DNA of 64,000 nucleotides, taken from Desulfovibrio mangrovi. Its GTDB lineage: Bacteria > Desulfobacterota > Desulfovibrionia > Desulfovibrionales > Desulfovibrionaceae. Below the pieces are notes generated by a model. That model did no database searches. It was not told where the DNA came from and was given only the letters and a program-made list of their open reading frames with translations. Positions 17,741 to 25,101 of this stretch are shown here, in pieces; the stretch's first letter is position 1, and each line of letters begins with the position of its first letter. Where the stretch lies: assembly GCF_026230175.1 (NCBI RefSeq), contig NZ_CP104208.1:1-64000 (forward strand), in the 5' to 3' direction. The translations under genes were made by a program, and so were the position numbers.

Positions 17741-18868
17741 ATGCAGATATTGCAGCGAGATGATGCGAATCAACAAAGTGCGCTTGCCAAGGCTGAGCGT
17801 ATTGTTGCGCGTCGTTTCCGTTTTTTTGACGCGCACCCTGTGGGCAGCAGGGACAGGGAGCTTGTGGAGTGTATGCGGCAGGTTGCCGTTGATGACGCAG
17901 AAATCATGCTGCAGCTGGATATGGATGCTTACGGAATTGAACGGCCTGTTCTGGATGCGCTTCCAAGGTCCGGGGGCTTGTTGCGGGGGCGTTATACGCC
18001 GGAATCACTTGTGCAGGGGCGCTTCAATCTGGCTCCCATGCCCGGCGCTCTGGCAAGCCTTGCCGAGTTTTCGCGACATTCCGCAGGCAGCGCAGACGCT
18101 CTGGCCGATATCATCAGGCACGATATTGTGCTCACATTGGCCTTGCTGCGTCTTGTGAACAGCCCTCTTTATGCATCCGGCAGCAATCGCCAGAATTCCG
18201 TGGGCTCTGTTCGCGATGCAGTCGACATGGTGGGCAGCAGACAGCTCGCCAGTCTGGCCTTTGCGGCAGGGCAAATGAGCAATCAACGGGCCGTTTCCAA
18301 CGAATTGTCCATGAGGGAATTCTGGCGGCACTCCCTGATGGTTGCCGGTCTTGCCCGCAGCCTTGCCATTCGTGCGGGTTTTGCCGATCCGGAGCGTTTT
18401 TTCACGGCAGGTCTTCTGCACGACGTGGGGCGGCTCATGCTGGTGGAACGGCTCGGGCGGGAGATCATTGGTATTTACGGCGAGGCCTCAGCACAGGATA
18501 TGCCCTTCCAGATGGCAGAGCGCAATGCGCTCGGCTTCGATCATGGCGCTGTGGGAGCAGCAGCCCTGCAGGCGTGGGGGCTGGATGGCCGTCTGGTGCA
18601 GGCAGTGCGGGAACACCACAGTCAGGACATGTCCTCCGGTTATCCCGAATATGCCGCCGTGGTCGGCGTTGCAGATTTCATGGCCCGGGCTCTCGGCTAC
18701 ACCTATTGGACTGACGAGCATGTCATGCCGCCCGCCAACGGCGCGTGGCGCATGCTCGGAATTTCCCTTCGCGATCTTTCGGACGTGGCACGTGACGCCT
18801 ACGGTGAGATGGAGCGCGCGTTGCATATGTTTGCCCCGGATGGGGGGGGCAACCGGCATGCCGCATAG
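17741..18868 (+). CDS. HDOD-domain signalling protein (second copy)
   Basis: 375 residues. The ATG at 17741 is chosen because GGGAGGGG is just upstream. The core L-L-R-L-V-N-S-P-L-Y, G-L-L-H-D-V-G-R-L and F-D-H-G-A-V-G motifs mark an HDOD domain (about 110-310), closely parallel to the copy at 1336-2418. The N-terminal 100 residues are unassigned. A short perfect palindrome AGAATGATTCT lies about 45 bases upstream and might be an operator. It stands alone, downstream of the GH114 terminator. Confidence 0.85.
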   Translation: MQILQRDDANQQSALAKAERIVARRFRFFDAHPVGSRDRELVECMRQVAVDDAEIMLQLDMDAYGIERPVLDALPRSGGLLRGRYTPESLVQGRFNLAPMPGALASLAEFSRHSAGSADALADIIRHDIVLTLALLRLVNSPLYASGSNRQNSVGSVRDAVDMVGSRQLASLAFAAGQMSNQRAVSNELSMREFWRHSLMVAGLARSLAIRAGFADPERFFTAGLLHDVGRLMLVERLGREIIGIYGEASAQDMPFQMAERNALGFDHGAVGAAALQAWGLDGRLVQAVREHHSQDMSSGYPEYAAVVGVADFMARALGYTYWTDEHVMPPANGAWRMLGISLRDLSDVARDAYGEMERALHMFAPDGGGNRHAA

Positions 18869-18910
18869 GCGGCTGCAGGATTACCTGATCACCGGGCGCT
18901 GCGGCGGCAC

Positions 18911-18950
18911 GGAAAAATCAAAGGGGCGCGAACCATACGGTTCGCGCCCC
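18911..18950 (-). terminator. Terminator of the ndk-proC unit
   Basis: The perfect 12-base repeat GGGGCGCGAACC/GGTTCGCGCCCC with a four-base loop is followed on the minus strand by TTTGATTTTTCC. Confidence 0.85.
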
Positions 18951-18992
18951 TGCACACATTCGATACCCCCCGTCACTTGGGTATTTCTGGTG

Positions 18993-19790
18993 CTATTTGC
19001 TCATCTCGAGGCCGCGTTGGCGGGCTTCGAGGACAGCGTCGATGATATTGCCGCGCACTGCCGTACGGTCAAGATGGTTAACGGCGGCGATGGTAACGCC
19101 GGCCGGGGAACAAACCATCTCGCGCAGAACGGACAGATGCTGGTCGGACTCGTCAGCGAGCTTCACTGAGCCCTTGAAGAGTTTGATGACCATATCCGTA
19201 GCGTCCTTCCGTGTAAAGCCTACGGTTACGGCAGCTTCCACCACGGCTTCCATGAAATGGAAGACATAGGCGGGACCGCAGCCGGCCACGGCAGTGAAGG
19301 CGTTGAACTTCTTCTCTTCCAGCACCAGCGTCTGGCCGATGGCGGAAAAGATGTCTTGAACGGCTGTACGCTGGTCGTCCTTCAGGTCTGCATCTTCGAA
19401 ACACAGGGCAAAGATGCCTTCTCCCACCATGGCGGGGGTATTGGGCATGCAGCGCACAACAGGGCACGCGCCCTTGCTGTATTCCTTGAGCGCCGCCTGC
19501 GAAACGCCTGCAGCGATGGAGATGACGACCTTGTCTCTGGTCAGGGCCTGAGCGATCTTGCCAAGAACCGCTTCAACCATGTCCGGCTTGACGGCAAGCA
19601 GGATGTAGTCCGCCTTGGCGGCGACATCCAGTTCGGAGTCCAGAGGCATGAAGTCCATGACGTCCCGAAGGGCGGCAAGCGCGTTTTCGTTACGGTCAAA
19701 GCCCGCAAAGGCCAGACCTTCCTTTCCCGCAAGTCCCTTGAGGATGGCGGAACCCATGTTTCCGCACCCGATACAGCCGAATGTTTTCAT
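18993..19790 (-). CDS. proC: Pyrroline-5-carboxylate reductase
   Basis: 265 residues, the usual length of ProC, which reduces pyrroline-5-carboxylate to proline with NAD(P)H. The N-terminal nucleotide motif is G-C-I-G-C-G-N-M-G-S-A-I, and the C-terminal dimer domain has the signature C-S-P-A-G-V-T-I-A. Start and ndk stop overlap (TAATG), so the two genes are coupled. Confidence 0.97.
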   Translation of the reverse strand: MKTFGCIGCGNMGSAILKGLAGKEGLAFAGFDRNENALAALRDVMDFMPLDSELDVAAKADYILLAVKPDMVEAVLGKIAQALTRDKVVISIAAGVSQAALKEYSKGACPVVRCMPNTPAMVGEGIFALCFEDADLKDDQRTAVQDIFSAIGQTLVLEEKKFNAFTAVAGCGPAYVFHFMEAVVEAAVTVGFTRKDATDMVIKLFKGSVKLADESDQHLSVLREMVCSPAGVTIAAVNHLDRTAVRGNIIDAVLEARQRGLEMSK

Positions 19791-20209
19791 TAACCGATCA
19801 TCTCCAGAGCGTTGAAGAAGTAGCTGATTTCGAATGCCGCGGTTTCAGGGGCATCGGAACCGTGCACGGAGTTGGCTTCAAGGTTCACTGCGAAATCCTT
19901 GCGCAGGGTGCCTTCGGCCGCGTTGGCAGGGTTGGTTGCGCCCATCAGTTCGCGGTACTTGGTAACGGCGTCTTCACCTTCCAGCACGGAGCAGACGACG
20001 GGACCGGAGCACATGAACTCAACGAGGCTGCCGAAGAAGGGACGTTCCTTATGCACGTGATAGAAGCCTTCGGCCTGTTCACGGGTGAGACGGATCTTCT
20101 TCATGGCAACAACGCGGAGACCGGTCTTCTGGATGCGGTCGAGAATGGCGCCTTCCAGATTGCGTTCGGTCGCGTCGGGCTTGATGATGGAAAAGGTTCT
20201 TTGCAGCAT
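19790..20209 (-). CDS. ndk: Nucleoside diphosphate kinase
   Basis: 139 residues, the standard Ndk length, starting at [12 protein letters not shown]. The active-site histidine lies in N-S-V-H-G-S-D. It balances NTP pools by phosphate transfer through phosphohistidine. The frame is open further upstream, but only the ATG at 20209 gives the conserved N-terminus. It sits 76 bases after the deacetylase gene and overlaps proC. Confidence 0.98.
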   Translation of the reverse strand: MLQRTFSIIKPDATERNLEGAILDRIQKTGLRVVAMKKIRLTREQAEGFYHVHKERPFFGSLVEFMCSGPVVCSVLEGEDAVTKYRELMGATNPANAAEGTLRKDFAVNLEANSVHGSDAPETAAFEISYFFNALEMIG

Positions 20210-20285
20210 GACAGATATTCCTCCGATTGAATACGTATTATCGTAAGGGCATCCGAAGCAGCGATTGCCGGATGCCGTTCCCACA

Positions 20286-21599
20286 TCATTTCGGCGAAAG
20301 CGAACCCACTGTGACAACTGTGACTGCCTTGTTGCGCTTTGCCTCCCATTGTTTGAGAGCGGCGAGCGTTTCAGGCAGCGGGTGGCCAATGGCAATGGCC
20401 TCTCCCGTTGTCAGGGCAATGCGTTCCGCCTTTTCGAGCTGGTGCACGATGCTGGAAACGTCGCGGATAACGTCTATGAAGACGCTGCGCTTGTATGCGC
20501 GGAGTCCGGCGTTTCGTGCCTCGGCAAACAGTTTGGACTTTGAGTGTGTCCAGCTGTCCAGCACGAACAGGTTGTGCTTGCGCAGTTCTTCCATTGCAGC
20601 CTGCACGGCTGCGCGGTTCTGCGTGAAGCGTGACCCCATGTGGTTGTTGATGCCCACGGCTTCGGGAACCTTTGTCAGGTTGTCCGCAATGACCGTGTGA
20701 ATCTGGTCCGGCGTCATCTGCACGAACACGGTGCCCGGGCCGGGGCGTACCTCAGGGTAGCCTTCCGGTTCCATGGGCTGGTGAATGATGATCTCCTCTC
20801 CATGTTTCGCGCCCAGTTCGGCCACTTGCCGCGTGTGGGTAGCACGGGGCCAGATGGCAAAGGTCACGGGGTAGGAGAGGGCGACCAGCTTTCGCGCCGC
20901 GCTCACGCTTTCGCCAAGGTCGTCAATGACAATGGCGAGTCGGCCGGACCCCTTGGGGGTCTGGTGTGGGTCGGGGGCAGGTCCGGGAGCCGGAGTCGTG
21001 CCATATTCATCGGACGGAGGAACCGCTGAATCTGGCGCTGGTTGTGGTGTGGTGGGTTCCGGACCCTGCAAAGACGTTTCCTGCGCGAGGGCTAATTCGT
21101 GCGTGGTAACGCCGTGCACGGAGATGGAATAGGTTGACTCGGTGCTTTTGGTCAAGGTGGCATTTTGTGCCCATATGGCGAGTGATGTCGCTATGGCATT
21201 GGCAATGTCTTCATTGGGCGCGCCGGAAAGGCGTATGCGCTGGAAATGGTACTCCTGACTGCCTGCACTCCGTAACTCGATTTCTGCGAGTTCAATGGAG
21301 TCCTGGTTGAGCGCAAGGCCGCCGAGTGCCTGCAGCAGGGCATAATCGATTTTTTTGACACCCTCTTCCAATGGAGCGTCCAGAGCTTCTTCATAGGGCA
21401 GGCTGGAAGCATCCACCTGCTCCCGTACGGCAGTGCCGTTGACCGTGGTGCGGGCCGGGGAGGGCTTGTTCTCCAGCATGCCGGTATCGCGGAGGGTTTT
21501 CAGCCCCAGACCGAGCGCTACGATGAGGACAAGGCAGCATATTGCGCCCATGACGGGCAATACCCAGCGGGGAATGGAGGAAGGGGTCGGTTCGGTCAT
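20286..21599 (-). CDS. Divergent polysaccharide deacetylase family protein (YibQ/DUF610)
   Basis: 437 residues: one N-terminal membrane helix (about 15-35), an extracytoplasmic linker of unassigned sequence, a Pro-rich hinge near 200-220, and the divergent deacetylase domain to the end ([25 protein letters not shown]). The family is typically next to CtpA proteases and EnvC-like activators, as here, pointing to peptidoglycan or envelope remodelling. Catalytic status in this family is unclear. Confidence 0.88.
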   Translation of the reverse strand: MTEPTPSSIPRWVLPVMGAICCLVLIVALGLGLKTLRDTGMLENKPSPARTTVNGTAVREQVDASSLPYEEALDAPLEEGVKKIDYALLQALGGLALNQDSIELAEIELRSAGSQEYHFQRIRLSGAPNEDIANAIATSLAIWAQNATLTKSTESTYSISVHGVTTHELALAQETSLQGPEPTTPQPAPDSAVPPSDEYGTTPAPGPAPDPHQTPKGSGRLAIVIDDLGESVSAARKLVALSYPVTFAIWPRATHTRQVAELGAKHGEEIIIHQPMEPEGYPEVRPGPGTVFVQMTPDQIHTVIADNLTKVPEAVGINNHMGSRFTQNRAAVQAAMEELRKHNLFVLDSWTHSKSKLFAEARNAGLRAYKRSVFIDVIRDVSSIVHQLEKAERIALTTGEAIAIGHPLPETLAALKQWEAKRNKAVTVVTVGSLSPK

Positions 21600-21660
21600 G
21601 AATTTCGTCGATGTCTGTTCTGCTGCGTGGCCCGCGTGAGGGCCGGAGCGTCATATGAAC

Positions 21661-21682
21661 GGGGCGCGGATAACCGCGCCCC
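21661..21682. other. Strong GC hairpin between ctpA and the deacetylase gene
   Basis: A perfect nine-base repeat GGGGCGCGG/CCGCGCCCC with a four-base loop. It has no T tract on either side, so it is more likely an mRNA-stability or attenuation element than a full terminator. Confidence 0.5.
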
Positions 21683-21707
21683 GGATCAAGTCGTATCTCA
21701 GTTGCTC

Positions 21708-22997
21708 TTAGTGAATGGTCTGGATTCTGGGCAGGGAGCGGACCAGCTGGAGCGCGAGGCGCAACTGGTTGTCGCGGCCGAGAGCCTCGGTGGCTTCTGG
21801 GCTGCGCTTGAAAGCGGGTTTGCCGCCCTCTCCATCGCCGTTGGGGTTTTCCAGGTGCCCGCTCAGGTCCTTCTCGCGCATGGTGCGGCGGGGGAGTCCT
21901 TTTTCATCTTCGCGGGGTGCTTCAAAGGGCATGAGAATGTCGGGCTGAATGCCTTCCGCCTGAATGGACGTGCCGTTGGGCGTGTAGTAGCGGGCAATGG
22001 TCAGCTTCACCGCGCCGCCGTCGTTCAGCGGAATGATGTTCTGCACGGAGCCCTTGCCGAAGCTGCGTTCGCCCACGAGCAGGGCGCGTTTCTGGTCGCG
22101 TAGGGCACCGGCCACGATTTCCGAGGCCGAAGCGGAGCCCGCGTTGATGAGCACGGTCATGGGCACGGTGATGTCGGAATCCTTCGCGGTGGCGTTGAAT
22201 TCGCGGCTGTCCTTGCCACGTCCGCGGATGGAGACAACCACCCCTTCGCTCAGGAAGGCGTCGGACACGCTGATGGACTGGTCGAGCAGGCCGCCCGGGT
22301 TGTCACGCAGGTCGAGAATGATGCCCCGCAGTTCGTGGTTCTTGGTGTAATCGGCAATCTTTTCGTAGAGTTCGTCGGTGGTGCGTTCGGAGAAGCGCAT
22401 GAGACGTACCCAGAGATAGCCGTTGTCCAGTTCGCGGGTCTTTACGCTGAGAAGCGGAATAACGTCGCGGACGAGTTTGACTTCACGTGGTTCTTTGTCG
22501 TTCTTGGAGAACACGGTCAGAATCACCTGCGTACCCTTGGGGCCCTTGATCTTGGAAACGGCTTTGCCGAGGGACATTTCCTGTGTGGGCTCGCCGTTCA
22601 CTTCCAGAATCAGGTCGCCGCTCTTGAGGCCGCCCTTCCATGCTGGGGTGTCTTCGATGGGAGCGACCACCTTGAGGATGCCGTTTTCATCTTGGGTAAT
22701 TTCTATGCCGATACCGAAGAACTCACCGGAGGTGGTTTCCTGCATCTCCTGATGTTCCTTGGGGTCCATGTAGGTGGAGTGCGGGTCAAGAGACTGGAGC
22801 ATGCCGCGCATGGCACCGTCGATCAGATCCTTCCGGGTGACGTCGTTTACGTAGAAACGTTCCACCATGTCGAGCACCTGGCTGAAACGTTTGAGAGAAT
22901 CGAATTTACTTTGGTCTTCTGTGGCCAGACCGGGCACGCAGGAGAAGGCGAGAACTGCCAGAGAGGCCGCGGAAGCGACCCACATTGTCATGCGCAT
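21708..22997 (-). CDS. ctpA: Carboxy-terminal processing protease, S41 family
   Basis: 429 residues, from the ATG at 22997, which has GGAGG seven bases upstream and gives a proper signal peptide. Order: signal, N-terminal helical part, PDZ domain (about 85-165, E-F-F-G-I-G-I-E), and the S41 protease domain with nucleophile Ser in G-S-A-S-A-S-E and general base Lys in S-F-G-K-G-S. The C-terminal tail is charged. It acts in the periplasm on envelope proteins, commonly peptidoglycan hydrolase systems. It follows the EnvC-like gene closely. Confidence 0.95.
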   Translation of the reverse strand: MRMTMWVASAASLAVLAFSCVPGLATEDQSKFDSLKRFSQVLDMVERFYVNDVTRKDLIDGAMRGMLQSLDPHSTYMDPKEHQEMQETTSGEFFGIGIEITQDENGILKVVAPIEDTPAWKGGLKSGDLILEVNGEPTQEMSLGKAVSKIKGPKGTQVILTVFSKNDKEPREVKLVRDVIPLLSVKTRELDNGYLWVRLMRFSERTTDELYEKIADYTKNHELRGIILDLRDNPGGLLDQSISVSDAFLSEGVVVSIRGRGKDSREFNATAKDSDITVPMTVLINAGSASASEIVAGALRDQKRALLVGERSFGKGSVQNIIPLNDGGAVKLTIARYYTPNGTSIQAEGIQPDILMPFEAPREDEKGLPRRTMREKDLSGHLENPNGDGEGGKPAFKRSPEATEALGRDNQLRLALQLVRSLPRIQTIH

Positions 22998-23026
22998 TAC
23001 AGATCCTCCGAGAGACTGTATTGTAT

Positions 23027-24193
23027 CTAATTTAAAGCTGTTAGCCACGGTTCAGGGTTAATGGCTTTTTGGTGAAAACGCAATTCGAAATAGAGGCCCG
23101 TGCCTTCCACGCGAGGAAAGTAACCTGCTGTTCCGAGCGTCTGACCTCTTTTGACATCTTGCCCTACTGTGAGGCTGCTGTCAGCAAGATATGCATATAA
23201 TGAGTAGTATTCAGCATCATGCATGACGATGACAACACGGCCGAAACCGCGCAGTACGTCGTTGTGCACCACCTTGCCGGGAGCCACGGTCTGCACGGTG
23301 GAGCCGCTCATCAGCGCCATGCCCAATCCGCGGGTGGGCGGATTGCCTTCCGGTGCATACCGCAGGGCCAGCATGCCGCGGGCCGGCCACGGCAGATTGC
23401 CTTTGTTCAGGGCGAACTTGCCCTTGAGTTCCTTTGAAGATTCGAGACGGTAGTTGAGATTCTGGATGAGCGAGAGCACGTTCTTGAGTTCGGCTTCCGC
23501 GTCCTCCTTCTGTTTGCGTACATTCTTGAGTCTGCTGTTGTAGGCAAGTTTGTCCCGCAGAATACGGTCCTTGGATTTGTTGACCGACGCGAGGCGTTCA
23601 CGGGCCGTGCGTTCCAAGTCCTCCTGCTTTTTCAGAACCGAGGCAATTTCCTGCTGCTGTTCGGCAAGCTGCCTGTTCTTCGCATCAATGGCCGCATATA
23701 TGTGGCTGGACCATTCAAAACGCCGGTCGCTTTCGTGCCAGTCCGGCAGGTTCACCCCGCGTCCGGCACGGCTTTCGATGTAGAGTGGCCACATGGCGTT
23801 CAGCAGGTCTTCCAGTTCCCTTTCGGTCTTGCGGCGTTTTTCCAGCAGTTGGGCATGGCTTTTTTCAGATTCGGCCCGCTTTTGCTCAATGTCGCTCAGG
23901 GCGGCTTCCTGTTTGCCCAGATCGCGTTCAAGCGATTGGATTCTGTCTTCTGTTGCAGCGAGCTCCTTGTGCAGGGTGCGTTCCTTGTCCGTGAGCTTGC
24001 TCAGGGTCTTTTCCGTGCTTTGGGCCTTTTTCTTCTGGGCCTTCAGGTTGGCCTTGATGTCGGAAGGTTCTGCCGCGTGCAGCGGAACAGGGAACAGGAA
24101 CGTCAGCAACAGAAGCAGAACGGCATAGACGCCGCAATGCGAAAGATCGCGCCGGAGCGGCAGGGAAGCCGTTGGGGAAGGCTGGCGCATCAT
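23027..24193 (-). CDS. EnvC-like murein hydrolase activator (degenerate M23 domain)
   Basis: 388 residues: signal peptide, a long coiled-coil (about 45-260), then a C-terminal LytM/M23 fold. The active M23 signature HxH is replaced by Y-F-E-L-R-F, so the metal site is lost, as in EnvC, which activates amidases rather than cutting peptidoglycan itself. The start at 24193 has AAGGAG seven bases upstream and overlaps the glycosylase stop (ATGATGA arrangement). The set with CtpA and the divergent deacetylase is a conserved neighbourhood. Confidence 0.9.
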   Translation of the reverse strand: MMRQPSPTASLPLRRDLSHCGVYAVLLLLLTFLFPVPLHAAEPSDIKANLKAQKKKAQSTEKTLSKLTDKERTLHKELAATEDRIQSLERDLGKQEAALSDIEQKRAESEKSHAQLLEKRRKTERELEDLLNAMWPLYIESRAGRGVNLPDWHESDRRFEWSSHIYAAIDAKNRQLAEQQQEIASVLKKQEDLERTARERLASVNKSKDRILRDKLAYNSRLKNVRKQKEDAEAELKNVLSLIQNLNYRLESSKELKGKFALNKGNLPWPARGMLALRYAPEGNPPTRGLGMALMSGSTVQTVAPGKVVHNDVLRGFGRVVIVMHDAEYYSLYAYLADSSLTVGQDVKRGQTLGTAGYFPRVEGTGLYFELRFHQKAINPEPWLTALN

Positions 24194-24864
24194 GGCCGGT
24201 CTCCTTCCAGAAAGCTTCCAAGGGGGCACTCCTCGCAGCGGGGGCTGCCCTTTCTGCACCACTCCTTGCCAACGCGGACAATGAGCGCATGGAATTCATT
24301 GAAGAGGGCGACATCGTGGGGCAGAACATCCATGAAGAAATCCCTCAGGGTATGGTAATCCGTGTCTTCGGGGACAAGGCCATGGCGCGAGAAGATGCGC
24401 AGCGTGTAGGCATCCACCACGAAGGTGGGCAGGCTTGCCGCATACAGTGCAATGGAATCCGCCGTTTCCGGGCCGATGCCTTTGACCGAGAGCAGGGCCT
24501 TGCGGGCCGATTCCGCGTCCAGATTGCCGAGTCTGGTTATGTCGCTTTCACAACATTCCTGCAACCAGAGCAAAAAAGCCTTCAGACGCTTGGCTTTCAT
24601 GTTGTAGTAGCCGGAGGGCCGGATGAGCTCTGCAAGCTCGGCATCGGGAAGGGCGAGCATGGCATGCGGCGAAAGGCTTCCGCTGGCAGTGATGTTGGCT
24701 ATGGCGCGTTCCACGTTGCCCCAGTTGGTGTTCTGGGTGAGTATGGCGCCTACGGCCACTTCAAACGGAGTTTCGCCGGGCCACCAATGGCTCGGACCCA
24801 GCCGGTCGAGCATGGACTGGTACATGTTGAGGAGGAGGTCTGCGCGGCTCATATGGGGTGGCAT
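24190..24864 (-). CDS. Endonuclease III-like HhH-GPD DNA glycosylase
   Basis: 224 residues from the ATG at 24864, which has AGGAAGAG about six bases upstream (a longer start at 24903 has no such site). The helix-hairpin-helix reads V-K-G-I-G-P-E-T-A-D and the catalytic Asp is in F-V-V-D-A-Y-T-L-R. The lysine that gives Nth its lyase activity is Glu here, so a monofunctional glycosylase (MagIII-like, alkylated bases) is more likely than true endonuclease III. The C-terminal cluster motif has three cysteines (C-x6-C-x2-C) and no fourth, so the [4Fe-4S] cluster is in doubt. Confidence 0.88.
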   Translation of the reverse strand: MPPHMSRADLLLNMYQSMLDRLGPSHWWPGETPFEVAVGAILTQNTNWGNVERAIANITASGSLSPHAMLALPDAELAELIRPSGYYNMKAKRLKAFLLWLQECCESDITRLGNLDAESARKALLSVKGIGPETADSIALYAASLPTFVVDAYTLRIFSRHGLVPEDTDYHTLRDFFMDVLPHDVALFNEFHALIVRVGKEWCRKGSPRCEECPLGSFLEGDRP

Positions 24865-24903
24865 GCTATCTCTTCCTGACACGCGTTGCAACAGGCTCAT
24901 CAT

Positions 24904-25101
24904 CTTTGCGGCGGCGAGAGAGGGGGTTGCCTCCTGTCGGATACGGTATTACTTTCCGGACTCCCATTCCGCATGGTCACTGCTCCTGCCTCCCTTTTGC
25001 GGGGGGATGCGGGGTAAGAGCATACGCTTTGCGACAGCAGCGAAGATGCGGCCAACGCCTTGCGCGGATGACGAGTTCATCCGTTTCTTTCAGAGGGTTA
25101 T
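24904..25101. promoter_or_regulatory. Leader of hgcA with an inverted repeat before the start codon
   Basis: A spacer of about 200 bases between the divergent glycosylase gene and hgcA. A perfect seven-base repeat CGGATGA/TCATCCG (25065-25083, five-base loop) ends 18 bases before the GTG start and is followed by TTTCTTTC. It could be an operator or an attenuator hairpin. AGAGGG (25092-25097) serves as the ribosome binding site. No regulator gene is adjacent. Confidence 0.4.
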
